Shown here: positions 25,091 to 34,409 of the stretch, in pieces
Position numbering within the stretch: position 1 is the stretch's first letter
How the letters are laid out: each line of letters begins with the position of its first letter
Source: HK1 sp965202735
GTDB lineage: Bacteria > Pseudomonadota > Gammaproteobacteria > HK1
Length of the DNA: 64,000 nucleotides
Assembly: GCA_965202735.1 (NCBI GenBank)
Contig: OZ241844.1
Coordinates: forward strand, 1,302,001-1,366,000
Direction: 5' to 3'
Translations under genes and position numbers: made by a program
Notes under the pieces: model-generated
Told to the model about the DNA's origin: nothing
What the model saw: only the letters and a program-made list of their open reading frames with translations
The model's database searches: none

Positions 25091-25914
25091 CGCGCATGGC
25101 CGACGGCATCGACGCCCTCCATCGCACGTTCAACGCGCACCGGCGCACGGTACGGCTGGCGAGGTTCGGCGCCGGATTGGGGCTGCTGGTGTTCGGCTTC
25201 TGGACGGTCGGCTTCCTCGGCATGCCCATGGAGCGCCTGCTCGGCATGTTCGGCCCGCTCGGCGCGATGCTCGCGAACCGGCTCTTCCCGCCCGACCTGA
25301 TATACGCATCGGAGTGGAAGATTCTGGCGTCGGTCGTCGAAACCGTCGAAATGTCCCTGCTCGGCGCCTTCTACGGCACCGTGGTCACGATTCCGCTGGC
25401 CTGGTGGGCGGCGTGGAACATCACGCCGAGCCGCACCGTCCTGTACCCGGCGGCCCGCGCCGTCATCGTGTTCTGCCGATCCCTGCCGACCCTGATGCTG
25501 GGACTGCTGCTTGTCGCCATCTTCGTGTTCGGCCCCTTCGCCGGTGTGCTCGCGCTGACCGTCGGCACCATCGGGTTCGCCGGGAAGCTGATGGCCGAGC
25601 AGGTGGAGGCCATCGACATGGGCCCGGTCGAGGCCATCCGGGCCACCGGGGCGAATCCGACGAAGGTGTTCGTCTACGCCATCTGGCCGCAGGTGAAGCC
25701 GGCGTGGGCGGGGATCATCATCTACAACTGGGATGCGCGGCTGCGCAGCTCGACCATCCTGGGGTTCGTCGGCGCCGGCGGCATCGGACTGCACCTGCGC
25801 GAGCAGATTTCGCTGCTCGAATACCACGCGGCCATGGGGATCATCGCCATCATCATCGTCCTGGTCATCATCTCGGAGGCCATCTCGCACGTGCTCAGGC
25901 GACGGCTGCGCTAG
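25087..25914 (+). CDS. phnE: phosphonate ABC transporter permease (PhnE-like, second)
   Basis: This 275-residue permease has AEQVEAIDMGPVEAIRATGA (EAA loop) and GFVGAGGIGLHLREQ, as in PhnE. It starts at GTG 25087 overlapping the previous stop, with ATG 25096 as an alternative. Before the IS66-type insertion 66 bases downstream, the operon probably continued directly into the metallophosphoesterase at 28350, since removing the IS leaves an intergenic gap of about 127 bases. Confidence 0.9.
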   Translation: MTRMADGIDALHRTFNAHRRTVRLARFGAGLGLLVFGFWTVGFLGMPMERLLGMFGPLGAMLANRLFPPDLIYASEWKILASVVETVEMSLLGAFYGTVVTIPLAWWAAWNITPSRTVLYPAARAVIVFCRSLPTLMLGLLLVAIFVFGPFAGVLALTVGTIGFAGKLMAEQVEAIDMGPVEAIRATGANPTKVFVYAIWPQVKPAWAGIIIYNWDARLRSSTILGFVGAGGIGLHLREQISLLEYHAAMGIIAIIIVLVIISEAISHVLRRRLR

Positions 25915-26152
25915 GAGCCTGCGCCGCAGAAGTCGCGGCGCCGGTTTCTAGACACCTATCGTGCTCCCCATGACAATGAAGAACGAGGGTAACTACTCAC
26001 CCGATCTTAGGAGGTGTCCGAAGGATTCGTAGAGCGCGAAGCGGCCGCTTCGCCCAAGGGACGCCAAGCGGCTTCGTAGGTCGGTCGTTGACAGCATAGG
26101 AACGCGGCACTATGGTACGGCTCCCATACAGGGGGATGGGAGCACGACGCGG

Positions 26153-26815
26153 GTGGGCTACTTCGGCTCGAAGGCGACCTCTGGGCTGTGTCAGCCGCTG
26201 ATTGCGATGATGCCGCCGCACCACACCTACATCGAGACCCATCTCGGTGGGGGTGCCATCATGCGGCGCAAGCCCGCGGCGCTGCGCAACATCGGCATCG
26301 ATCTGGATGCGCGCGCGCTCGATGCGTTCGAGTGCGAGTACCGCGTCGAGCTCGTGCACGGCTGTGCCCACCGCTATCTGGCCGAGTTCGCGTTCGAGGG
26401 CTCGGAACTCGTCTACTGCGACCCGCCGTATCTGAAGCGCACCCGCAGCTCCAAGCGCCGCTACCGGTTCGACTACGATGAGACGGACCATGTGGAGTTG
26501 CTCGGGCTGCTCGCGGCGCTCCCCTGTCAGGTGATGGTCTCGGGCTATCCCTCGACGCTTTATGACGAGCGGCTGGAAGGGTGGCGCAGCGTCGAGTGGC
26601 AGGTGATGAACCAGGGCGGGGTGCGCACCGAGAAGCTGTGGTTCAACTTCGCGCCTGAGCGGCTGCACTGGGCACGCTACGCGGGGCGCAACTTCACCGA
26701 CCGCCAGCGCATCAAGCGCAAGGCCGAGAGCTGGGCCCGGCGCTACGCGGCGCTGCCTCATCCCGAGCGCCTCGCGGTGCTCGGCGCGATGATGGCGGTC
26801 GAGGCCGAGCGGTAG
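26153..26815 (+). CDS. D12-class N6-adenine DNA methyltransferase (IS passenger)
   Basis: This 220-residue protein shows the Dam/D12-class pattern: YFGSKATSGLCQPLIAMMP at the N-terminus, the AdoMet-binding YIETHLGGGAIM (motif I) and the catalytic YCDPPYLKRT (motif IV, DPPY) at about residues 87-96. It begins with GTG at 26153 and ends 9 bases before the transposase gene, inside the IS boundaries, so it travels with the element. It could modify the IS ends or host sites. No cognate restriction enzyme is present. Confidence 0.85.
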   Translation: MGYFGSKATSGLCQPLIAMMPPHHTYIETHLGGGAIMRRKPAALRNIGIDLDARALDAFECEYRVELVHGCAHRYLAEFAFEGSELVYCDPPYLKRTRSSKRRYRFDYDETDHVELLGLLAALPCQVMVSGYPSTLYDERLEGWRSVEWQVMNQGGVRTEKLWFNFAPERLHWARYAGRNFTDRQRIKRKAESWARRYAALPHPERLAVLGAMMAVEAER

Positions 26816-26824
26816 GGGTCACCG

Positions 26825-28276
26825 ATGGCCACGGTCAACAAGGCGTCGCTGCGCGCGGAGTTCGATGCGCTCAAGGGGCAGTTCGAGTCGCTGTGTGCCG
26901 CGGGCAAGATGCACGAGGACAGCCGCGCCCTGTTCAAGGCTCTGCTGATGCTGTTCGAGCTGCTGATGGCGGTGTTCATGGAAAAGCACACGCCGAAGAG
27001 CAGCGCCAACTCAAGTCTCCCCGCCTCCCAGAGCCCCGATGACGCCACCACCCGCACCCGCCCCGGCGCCAAGGGCAAAGGACCCGCATCGAACGAGGCG
27101 CGCGCTGCAAACACTCGCACCCGGACCTACGTCACCGAGCTGCGCGTCGATGCGTGCGCGCGCTGCGGCGAAGACCTCACCGACACCGCCTGCACAGGCC
27201 ACGAGCGCCGCTCCCTCGCCGACATCGTGTTCGAGAAGGTCGTGCGTCACGCCGACGCCGAAATCAAGCACTGCGCGCGCTGCCACACCGAGACCCGGGC
27301 GCGCTTCCCCCGCGAACTCCCCGGCCCGCTGCAGTACGGCCCCGGCGTCAAGGCCTACGTCGTGCACCTGCTCGTCGCCCAGATGCTCTCGCTCAAGCGC
27401 GTCGCCCAATCGATGCACGCCCTCATCGGCCAGCTCCTGTCCGAGGCGACGCTGCTCGGCTACGTTGCCCAGCTCCATCAGGCGCTCGCCGAGTGGGAGA
27501 ATCAAGCCCTCGAGCGCCTCCTCCTCGCACCGGCGATGCACGTCGACGAGACCTCGTTGCGTGTGGACCGAAAGAATCACTGGATTCACGTCTACTCCGC
27601 CGGGACGCTCACCGTGAAACGCCTCCATCCCAAGCGCGGATGCGAGGCCATCGAGGCCATCGGCATCATCCCGCGCTACGGGGGCGTGGCGGTCCACGAC
27701 TGCTGGGCCTCGTACTTGAGCTACGCGCACTGCGACCACGCACTATGCGGGGCACACCTCCTGCGCGAGCTCACCTTCATCGTCGATGCTCACGACTACG
27801 CTTGGGCCAAGCGCATGAAGCGCCTGCTCCTCGACGCCTGCCACCACGTCGCCAAACGCGACGAGAAAACGCTTACCGAAAGCGAGTACAAGGCCGTACA
27901 GAAACGCTACCGCACCATCCTCACCCAGGGGGAACGCGAGCTTCCACCGATTCCCCCTCGACAAAAGGGGCAGCGTGGCAAAGTGGCCAAGTCCGATGCA
28001 CACAATCTGTGGGACCGATTGAAAAAGCACGAGAGCGCCGTGCTACGCTTCGCCAAGCACCCCGCCGTCGCGTTCACCAACAATCGCGCGGAACGTGACC
28101 TGCGGATGAGCAAGGTCAAGCAGAAGGTCTCCGGATGCTTCCGCACCCGAAAGTACGCCGAAGCGTACTGCCGAATCTCAAGCTATCTCCAGTCCATGGC
28201 GAACCAAGGATACAATCCCCTGGTCGCCATTCAGATCGCTCTCGCCGGGCGCGCTGTCGATAACTTGCCCGAGTAG
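26825..28276 (+). CDS. IS66-family transposase (TnpC)
   Basis: This 483-residue transposase has an N-terminal coiled helical region, a zinc-binding region (CARCGEDL and HCARCHTET), and the IS66 DDE core: MHVDETSLRV (first D), GGVAVHDCWASYL (second D) and TNNRAERDLRMSKVKQK with the catalytic glutamate. It ends four bases before the IS terminus. It appears complete. Confidence 0.92.
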   Translation: MATVNKASLRAEFDALKGQFESLCAAGKMHEDSRALFKALLMLFELLMAVFMEKHTPKSSANSSLPASQSPDDATTRTRPGAKGKGPASNEARAANTRTRTYVTELRVDACARCGEDLTDTACTGHERRSLADIVFEKVVRHADAEIKHCARCHTETRARFPRELPGPLQYGPGVKAYVVHLLVAQMLSLKRVAQSMHALIGQLLSEATLLGYVAQLHQALAEWENQALERLLLAPAMHVDETSLRVDRKNHWIHVYSAGTLTVKRLHPKRGCEAIEAIGIIPRYGGVAVHDCWASYLSYAHCDHALCGAHLLRELTFIVDAHDYAWAKRMKRLLLDACHHVAKRDEKTLTESEYKAVQKRYRTILTQGERELPPIPPRQKGQRGKVAKSDAHNLWDRLKKHESAVLRFAKHPAVAFTNNRAERDLRMSKVKQKVSGCFRTRKYAEAYCRISSYLQSMANQGYNPLVAIQIALAGRAVDNLPE

Positions 28277-28349
28277 TTACGAACGAGGACAGGCCAGACT
28301 GGCGGTGAGGCCCGGCGTCGCGCCACCACTGGACAGAAAAGGATCACCG

Positions 28350-30392
28350 ATGTCGACGGAGCTCGGGAAACGTCTTTTCACCTTCGCCGTGGTCACGGAC
28401 ACCCACGTGAACTTCGGCGAGACCGAATGCAATTCCGAGTTCGAAATCAACAAGCGCGCGAATGGTCGCTTGCGGCACGTCGTGCGCGACCTCAACCGGC
28501 AGGACCTGGCGTTCGTCATGCACCTGGGCGATGTCGTGCACCCGGTACCGGCGCTGACCGACCTCTACGAACAGGCGGCAGCGCGATTCCAGGAGGTCGC
28601 CGCGGAGCTGCGTCATCCGCTCTACCTGGCTCCCGGAAACCACGACATCGGAGACAAGCCCATCGTCTGGGGGCCGGGAGGCGTCGTTCGCGAGGAATTC
28701 ATCGAACTCTGGAACAAGAACTTCGGCCCCAACTACCAGGCCTTCGAGCATGGGGATTGCCGGTTCTACCTGGTCGATGCGCAGATCATCAATTCGGGCC
28801 TCGTCCATGAGGCCGAACAGAAGGCCTGGTTGGAAGCCGATCTGGCCGAGGCCGCCGGCGCGGGGAAGCGCCTCTTCGTCGGCACCCACTATCCGCCATT
28901 CCTCACCGAGGCTGGCGAGGACGAGCACTTCGACAACATCGCCGAGCCGGGTCGGTCCTGGCTGTTGAACCTTCTCGAGCGCCACGGGGCGGAGGCCCTG
29001 TTCTCAGGCCACGTGCACAATTTCTGGTACAACCGCCATGGTGTCACCGACTACTACGCCCTGCCCTCGACCGCGTTCGTTCGCCAGGACTATGCCGAGA
29101 TATTCCGGGCGAGCCCGCCGCCGGAAACGGAGGGAGGTCGCAGCGACCTCGCCAAGCTCGGGTATTTTCTGGTGCATGTTCACGCGGGCGGCCACCTGTG
29201 CCGCTGGGTCAGGTCCCATGGTGTGGTCGTCGAGCCCGGCGGCCCCGACCACGATGGAAAAGATGCCATCAACGCGATCCATCCGCTCGAGAACCCCAAC
29301 ACCCGTTTCGGGTTCGACATGCGCCAGAACTGGCTGGAGATCGTCGAGGTGCCGCCGTCGGGATCCCTGGACGAGTTCGACCGCAAGTGCACGCGCAATG
29401 ACTATGCCCTCATGGCCCTCCTGGAGATGGGGGTGCGGCGAGCGCGCATCCCGGCCCGGGATCTGCTCGATCCGGATCACCGTCGTCGCCTCGATGACTG
29501 TGCCCACCAGGGCCTGCTGTTCACGCTGTTCTCGTTCGGGGTTCCGGACCAGCGCCTGCTGGACGCCGTATCGGCGGCCCGAAACCTGATCGACAACTGG
29601 GAGATCGGCCATGCTGTCGACGACCTGCCGACGGTGGCGGCTGCTGCCTGCGCAACGGCGAGGGAGGCCGGGATCTCGGTCTTCCTCACGAAGATCCGTT
29701 CGCGGGAAGATATCGAACGGGGCGGCGACAAGTACTACCACATGATCAGCCATGGCTTCACGCCGGTGGACCGGGATCAGATTGTCCAGTTGTCCGGTCT
29801 GGATGGTGTGCACGGGGTCGTATTCCGCGTCGATGGGCGGACGTCGCCCTGGCAGGCGGCGCACGAGGCCGTTGCCCTGTGCCGCGAAGGAGGTCTGAAG
29901 GCGTCGCTTCACATCCGCATGACTCGGGGCAATCCCGGCGATGTCCAGGGCGACGATGCCTGGGCGGCCCACCGCATCGCCGAGGCCCTCGCCGCTGCTG
30001 CCGCCCACGGCGACGTCCACGTCTATCCCGATACGTTTGCCGATGTGGACCGCGGCTACTTCCGGCGTCATGGCGTCGTCGACCGTTTCTTCAACCCGCG
30101 TCCGGCCTGCCACGTGGTCCGGCACCTGAATGCGGCCCTCGCCACCGGTCTCGGCGCCCGCAACAAGATGGTTCCAGTTGCCGATGAGCGATGCGTCGCA
30201 TTTGGCGATGCGGATGGACGGCGATATCGACTGCTCGCTGGCGACGGGCTGCCTGAGCTTGATGGCAGGCCGGAGAAAGACACCCTGATCGACCTTCTTT
30301 CGGGTGAACGCCTGGGTGCCGGGCCGGCACCAGGAGACTACATCGGCACAACTCGTTCCGCGACTCTTTCCTTGTGGATATCCGAAACTTGA
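28350..30392 (+). CDS. two-domain metallophosphoesterase
   Basis: This protein is 680 residues long. Residues 1 to about 320 are a calcineurin-like phosphoesterase with VVTDTHVNF (14-22), HLGDVVHP, APGNHDIGDK, GTHYPPFLTE and FSGHVHNFWY. Residues from about 345 to 620 form a second domain that looks like a TIM-barrel (RIPARDLLDPDHRR, DGVHGVVFRVDGR, GLKASLHIRM, DVHVYPDTFADVDRG); I cannot name it. It follows the PhnE genes across the IS66 insertion and precedes a DUF3604 gene. It likely acts on a phosphodiester or phosphonate ester imported by the PhnD-C-E-E system. The two-domain fusion is unusual. Confidence 0.8.
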   Translation: MSTELGKRLFTFAVVTDTHVNFGETECNSEFEINKRANGRLRHVVRDLNRQDLAFVMHLGDVVHPVPALTDLYEQAAARFQEVAAELRHPLYLAPGNHDIGDKPIVWGPGGVVREEFIELWNKNFGPNYQAFEHGDCRFYLVDAQIINSGLVHEAEQKAWLEADLAEAAGAGKRLFVGTHYPPFLTEAGEDEHFDNIAEPGRSWLLNLLERHGAEALFSGHVHNFWYNRHGVTDYYALPSTAFVRQDYAEIFRASPPPETEGGRSDLAKLGYFLVHVHAGGHLCRWVRSHGVVVEPGGPDHDGKDAINAIHPLENPNTRFGFDMRQNWLEIVEVPPSGSLDEFDRKCTRNDYALMALLEMGVRRARIPARDLLDPDHRRRLDDCAHQGLLFTLFSFGVPDQRLLDAVSAARNLIDNWEIGHAVDDLPTVAAAACATAREAGISVFLTKIRSREDIERGGDKYYHMISHGFTPVDRDQIVQLSGLDGVHGVVFRVDGRTSPWQAAHEAVALCREGGLKASLHIRMTRGNPGDVQGDDAWAAHRIAEALAAAAAHGDVHVYPDTFADVDRGYFRRHGVVDRFFNPRPACHVVRHLNAALATGLGARNKMVPVADERCVAFGDADGRRYRLLAGDGLPELDGRPEKDTLIDLLSGERLGAGPAPGDYIGTTRSATLSLWISET

Positions 30393-30617
30393 TCGCGCCG
30401 GCCGCCGCCAGCCCAAATCTCCGGGCATCGTGTACGCAAAGCGGAATCTGCGGTGCTCTCCGGTTCGGTTTGTTGAAGGACGGATAGAGCCCGGTCAAGC
30501 CATCCAGCCGCAATGTTTCACCGATTCGCAAAGCCTTCAGCCCTCGCGAATCGGTGAAACATTGCGGCTGGGACCGCCGACGGCACCAACCGGAACGAAC
30601 TGGAGCAACAGGACCGT
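30393..30617. other. intergenic region with long hairpin
   Basis: The interval between the phosphoesterase and the DUF3604 gene is occupied mainly by the inverted repeat at 30504-30571. No gene is supported. Confidence 0.6.
30504..30571. repeat. 26-bp-arm perfect inverted repeat
   Basis: Arms 30504-30529 and 30546-30571 match perfectly around a 16-base spacer. There is no T-run, so it is not a classical terminator. It lies 46 bases upstream of the DUF3604 start and could be an attenuator, an RNA-stability element or a miniature mobile repeat. Confidence 0.85.
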
Positions 30618-32840
30618 ATGAGCAAGATCACCGAACGAAACACCGAAGTGTCGACCATCGCGACATGGGGATCGGTGAGCGTCTCGCCGACCGAGGACGT
30701 GGTCGTGGGCAGCTTCGCGACCTGGACGCTCACCTACACGGTCGGCGCCTACGCCATGGATGTCGGAGGCGGGCTGAAGATCGGGACGCGCCGCCAGGCG
30801 GACTTCGGCACGCCGCAGTTCGATGATGCCAAGGGCGACAACTACACCACCGTGACCTGTTCACGCGAGGGATCACGGTTCGCAACCGCTTTCGATCCCC
30901 GCGGCCACAAGCGCCCGTTCAACGCCGTCGCCGTCATCCGGCTCACCGCCGGGCCGCTCTATCCGGGCGATACCGTCACCGTCGTGCTGGGGGATCGGTC
31001 CCTCGGTTCACGCGGACTGCAGGTGCAATCCTTCCCCGAGACCGCCAGCGACTTCGCGGTATTCGTGGACCCGCTCAGCTCCGGCGAGTACAAGCGCGTC
31101 TACTGCACGTCGCCCCACTTTCGCATTCGGAGCGGTCCCGCCGATACCTTCACCGCGGTGGCGCCGACCATCGCCGAGGCCGGCAAGCCGTTCCGCGTCC
31201 AGGTGCGCGCCAACGACAGGTTCGGCAACCCGACGCCGGTCGATGCACCGGGACTCACTCTGGACGCCGATCCGCCGGTGGTCGTGGACCTCCGTGCGGA
31301 GAACGGCCGCGCGACCTGGATCGACGGCGTCACGCTCGGCGCAGCCGGCGTGCGCAGGCTGGTGCTCGCGAACGGCGACGGAATCCTCGCCGTCAGCAAT
31401 CCCGTCGTGGTCCGCGAACATGCGGACGGGATGATCTGCTGGGGGGACACGCAGGCGCAGACGGCTTCCACCGTCGGCGTCGGCACCCCGGACGAGTACT
31501 TCGCCTACGCACGCGACCTGGCGGCCATCGACTTCACCACCCACCAGGGCAACGACTTCATCCTCTCCGACTCCGACCTGGAGGAGGTGCGCCTGGCGGC
31601 GAAGAAATACAACGATCCGGGTCGGTTCGCCGCCTTCTTCGGCTGGGAGTGGTCGGGGCCGACCGGCACCGGTGGCGATCGCAACGTCCTGTTCCTCGAC
31701 GACGAAGGGCCCATCTACCGCAGCAGCCACTGGCAATTGTCGGGCGACGAGGTGCCCGCCGATGCCGGCGCGACCGAATGCGTGCACGCCCGCGACCTGC
31801 AGGCGAGGATGCGCGAGTACATGGCCGAGACCGGCCGCAAGGTGATCATGGTGCCGCACATCGGCGGCCGGCGCTCGGACTTCCAGGCGCAGGATCCGGA
31901 GCTGGAGCCGGTCTTCGAGATCTGCTCCAACCACGGCATCTTCGAATGGCGCCTGCACGAGTTCCTGCGCGCCGGCGTTCGCGTCGGCGTCGTCGGTGCG
32001 AGCGACGACCACACCTGTCGCCCGGGCCTGGCCTGGCCGTCGACGCCGGAGATGACCATCCTCGGCGGTCTCGGCGCCGTCTACAGCCGCGAGCTGACCC
32101 GCCGGGGGATCTACGATGGACTGATGGCCCGGCACTGCTACGGCACCACGGGCGCCCGCATGTACCTGGAGGTAGCCGCCGCCGGAATACCCATGGGAAG
32201 AGTCGGCGAGACCGAAGGCTCACCGTCGATCTCCGGTGTCGTTCACGGCACCGCGCCCATCGAGATCGTTGCGTTGTTCGACAGGAGCCGTGAGCTGGCA
32301 CGCTTCCGGCCGAACCCGAGGACTCGCGACGTGACCCGGCTCCGCATCACCTGGTCCGGCGCAAGCGGACCGGACCGCGGCCGCTTCATGACCTGGCACG
32401 GGCAGCTTCGCATCGACGGCGGCCGCATCGTCGACGCCCAGCCGTTCAACATCTTCACGGCCAAGTACGGCATCACCGAACGGAGCGACAAAGGCGTGGC
32501 TTGGCGCTCGGTCACGTCGGGCCAGGAGGAGGGGGTGGTGCTCGAGCTGGACGCCCCCGACCAGGCGACCGTCGCGTTCAATGCCGGTCCGGCGGACCTC
32601 TCCTTCCGGCTCGGCGAGGCCCGGGGCGACGACCTGAGCTGGGACCTGGGAGGCCTGGAGCAGCGGGTTCGCGCGAGCACTCTGCACACGTCCGGCGACG
32701 TGCTCGACGCCGAGTTCGCGTTCCACGACGAGTCCGCCACGCCGGGCGAACGGGCCTACTGGGTGCGGGTCGAGCAAACCGACGGCCATCGCGCATGGAG
32801 CAGTCCCATCTACGTCACGGTCACCGGAGGCCGGCAATGA
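30618..32840 (+). CDS. DUF3604-family (PHP-like) putative metallohydrolase
   Basis: This 740-residue cytoplasmic protein has an N-terminal beta-rich portion of about 265 residues, including an Ig-like stretch (AGKPFRVQVRANDRFGNPTP), and a DUF3604 domain starting at CWGDTQAQTAST (275-286), which corresponds to the WGDLHxHT motif of relatives. Further metal-site candidates are DFTTHQGND, VPHIGGRR and GASDDHTCRPG. DUF3604 proteins have no settled function but resemble PHP phosphoesterases. It overlaps the sulfatase gene by four bases (ATGA). The DTQAQ variant replaces the first expected histidines. Confidence 0.78.
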   Translation: MSKITERNTEVSTIATWGSVSVSPTEDVVVGSFATWTLTYTVGAYAMDVGGGLKIGTRRQADFGTPQFDDAKGDNYTTVTCSREGSRFATAFDPRGHKRPFNAVAVIRLTAGPLYPGDTVTVVLGDRSLGSRGLQVQSFPETASDFAVFVDPLSSGEYKRVYCTSPHFRIRSGPADTFTAVAPTIAEAGKPFRVQVRANDRFGNPTPVDAPGLTLDADPPVVVDLRAENGRATWIDGVTLGAAGVRRLVLANGDGILAVSNPVVVREHADGMICWGDTQAQTASTVGVGTPDEYFAYARDLAAIDFTTHQGNDFILSDSDLEEVRLAAKKYNDPGRFAAFFGWEWSGPTGTGGDRNVLFLDDEGPIYRSSHWQLSGDEVPADAGATECVHARDLQARMREYMAETGRKVIMVPHIGGRRSDFQAQDPELEPVFEICSNHGIFEWRLHEFLRAGVRVGVVGASDDHTCRPGLAWPSTPEMTILGGLGAVYSRELTRRGIYDGLMARHCYGTTGARMYLEVAAAGIPMGRVGETEGSPSISGVVHGTAPIEIVALFDRSRELARFRPNPRTRDVTRLRITWSGASGPDRGRFMTWHGQLRIDGGRIVDAQPFNIFTAKYGITERSDKGVAWRSVTSGQEEGVVLELDAPDQATVAFNAGPADLSFRLGEARGDDLSWDLGGLEQRVRASTLHTSGDVLDAEFAFHDESATPGERAYWVRVEQTDGHRAWSSPIYVTVTGGRQ

Positions 32841-34231
32841 ACCAGGGAAGGCGGCAAAGGCCCAACGTGCTCTTCGTCCTCGCCGATCAGTTGCGGGATT
32901 GCTCCGTCGGCTACGCGGGAGAGGAGGCGGTCGCGACACCCAACCTCGACTCCTTCGCCGCCGGCGGCACGGTATGCACCAACGCGGTTTCCCCGCTGCC
33001 GGTGTGTGGGCCCTACCGCGGCTCCCTGCTGACCGGCCGCACGCCGACATCGACCGGTCTGGTGCTCAACGACATCGCCCTCGCGACCACCGAGACCAGC
33101 ATCGCGCACTGCTTCAACACCGCGGGCTACGACACCGCCTACATCGGCAAGTGGCACCTGGACGGTCCGAACCGTCCCGCGGCGGTACCGCCCGGCCCGC
33201 GCCGACAGGGGTTCGGGTACTGGATGGCGGCCAACTTCGAGCACAACTACGACCGCTCCTGGTACACCGACAACGCGGGCGAGCGGAAGATCTGGCCGGG
33301 CTGGGATGCCGAGGCCCAGACCACGCATACCATCGACTACTTGCGGGGCCGCGAGAGCGACAACCCGTTCTGCCTGTTTCTTTCCTGGGGACCGCCGCAC
33401 CACCCCTACCGGCTGGTGCCGCAACGCTACCTGGACATGTACGACCCGGCCGCGATCGAGGGGCGGCCGAATTGCCCCGACGTGCCGCGCCGCGACCTCT
33501 GGGGCTATTACGCGCAGACCACGTTCCTCGACGACCAGTTCCAGCGGTTGCTCGACGCCCTCGACGAGATGGACATCGCCGGCGAGACCATCGTCGTGTT
33601 CACCTCCGACCACGGCGACATGCACGGCTCCCATGGCGTGTACAAGAAGCAGTGGCCGTGGAACGAGGCCCTGAAGGTGCCGTTCGTCCTGCGCTATCCC
33701 GGTGTGGTGCCGGCGTCGGCTCGCGTGGAGGCGCCGCTCAGCGTCATCGACGTGATGCCGACCCTGCTCGGGCTCGCGGGCCTGTCGATTCCCGATGCCG
33801 TTGAAGGCATCGACCTGTCGGCGGTCCTCAGGGGCGAGGAGGAGGAGGGGCCGGAGTCGGTGCTGATCATGAACCCGTGTCCCTTCAGCATCGGTGACCC
33901 TCGTGGCCATGATCAGTATCCGAGCTACAGGGGCATGCGCCTCGAGTACCGGGGTGTGGTCACCCGGCGACACACCTACGTGCGCACCATCGACCAGCCG
34001 TGGCTGCTGTTCGACAACGTCGACGATCCGCACCAGATGCAAAACCTCGTCGACGACGAGAGATCGCGTGACGTTCGCGAGCGACTGGACGGCCTGATGC
34101 GGGCTCACATGGCGCGCATCGGCGATGAGCTGATGCCTCGCGAGTTCTACTACGAGCGTTTCGGCATCACCTTCGACCACCGCGGCAAGGTGGTGAACCT
34201 GGTGGAGAACATGTACGACCGCGCCGGATGA
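32837..34231 (+). CDS. sulfatase-family hydrolase (aryl/choline-sulfatase or phosphonate-monoester-hydrolase type)
   Basis: This is a 464-residue alkaline-phosphatase-superfamily enzyme. NVLFVLADQLRD supplies the first metal aspartates, PVCGPYRGSLLTGR (55-68) is the sulfatase CxPxR motif whose Cys57 would become formylglycine, and IGKWHLDG and FTSDHGDMHGSHG complete the metal site. The YxxDQF and KKQWPWNEALKVPFVLRYPG segments are typical of the PMH/arylsulfatase branch. It is translationally coupled to DUF3604. In this organophosphorus context a phosphodiester/phosphonate monoester activity is plausible, with a sulfate ester as the alternative. An activating FGE must be encoded elsewhere. Confidence 0.86.
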   Translation: MNQGRRQRPNVLFVLADQLRDCSVGYAGEEAVATPNLDSFAAGGTVCTNAVSPLPVCGPYRGSLLTGRTPTSTGLVLNDIALATTETSIAHCFNTAGYDTAYIGKWHLDGPNRPAAVPPGPRRQGFGYWMAANFEHNYDRSWYTDNAGERKIWPGWDAEAQTTHTIDYLRGRESDNPFCLFLSWGPPHHPYRLVPQRYLDMYDPAAIEGRPNCPDVPRRDLWGYYAQTTFLDDQFQRLLDALDEMDIAGETIVVFTSDHGDMHGSHGVYKKQWPWNEALKVPFVLRYPGVVPASARVEAPLSVIDVMPTLLGLAGLSIPDAVEGIDLSAVLRGEEEEGPESVLIMNPCPFSIGDPRGHDQYPSYRGMRLEYRGVVTRRHTYVRTIDQPWLLFDNVDDPHQMQNLVDDERSRDVRERLDGLMRAHMARIGDELMPREFYYERFGITFDHRGKVVNLVENMYDRAG

Positions 34232-34409
34232 TCGCGCGGTCGCCCGTGCCGGAAAGCGTGAGGACACATCTGGCAGAACCGATCCCGGAATCCCGCGTCC
34301 GGCGGCAGGTGACCCGCACGATGATCGGGATCACCGCACCGTCCAGCGCTTCGCCCCGTCGATTCCGCGCCGCGTAGCCGTCGCCCATCACCGGAATTCC
34401 GGGTTTCGC

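Larger units (their letters stand above)
25989..28280 (+). mobile_element. IS66-type (ISBst12-like) element with DNA methyltransferase passenger
   Basis: This 2292-bp element starts and ends with GTAACTACTC as terminal inverted repeats and is flanked by an 8-bp duplication, GAACGAGG (25981-25988 and 28281-28288), the size expected for IS66. It carries an adenine methyltransferase gene and one IS66 TnpC transposase, without TnpA/TnpB, as in the ISBst12 group. It splits the phnDCEE-phosphoesterase operon. The 164 bp before the methyltransferase carry no gene. Confidence 0.93.
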
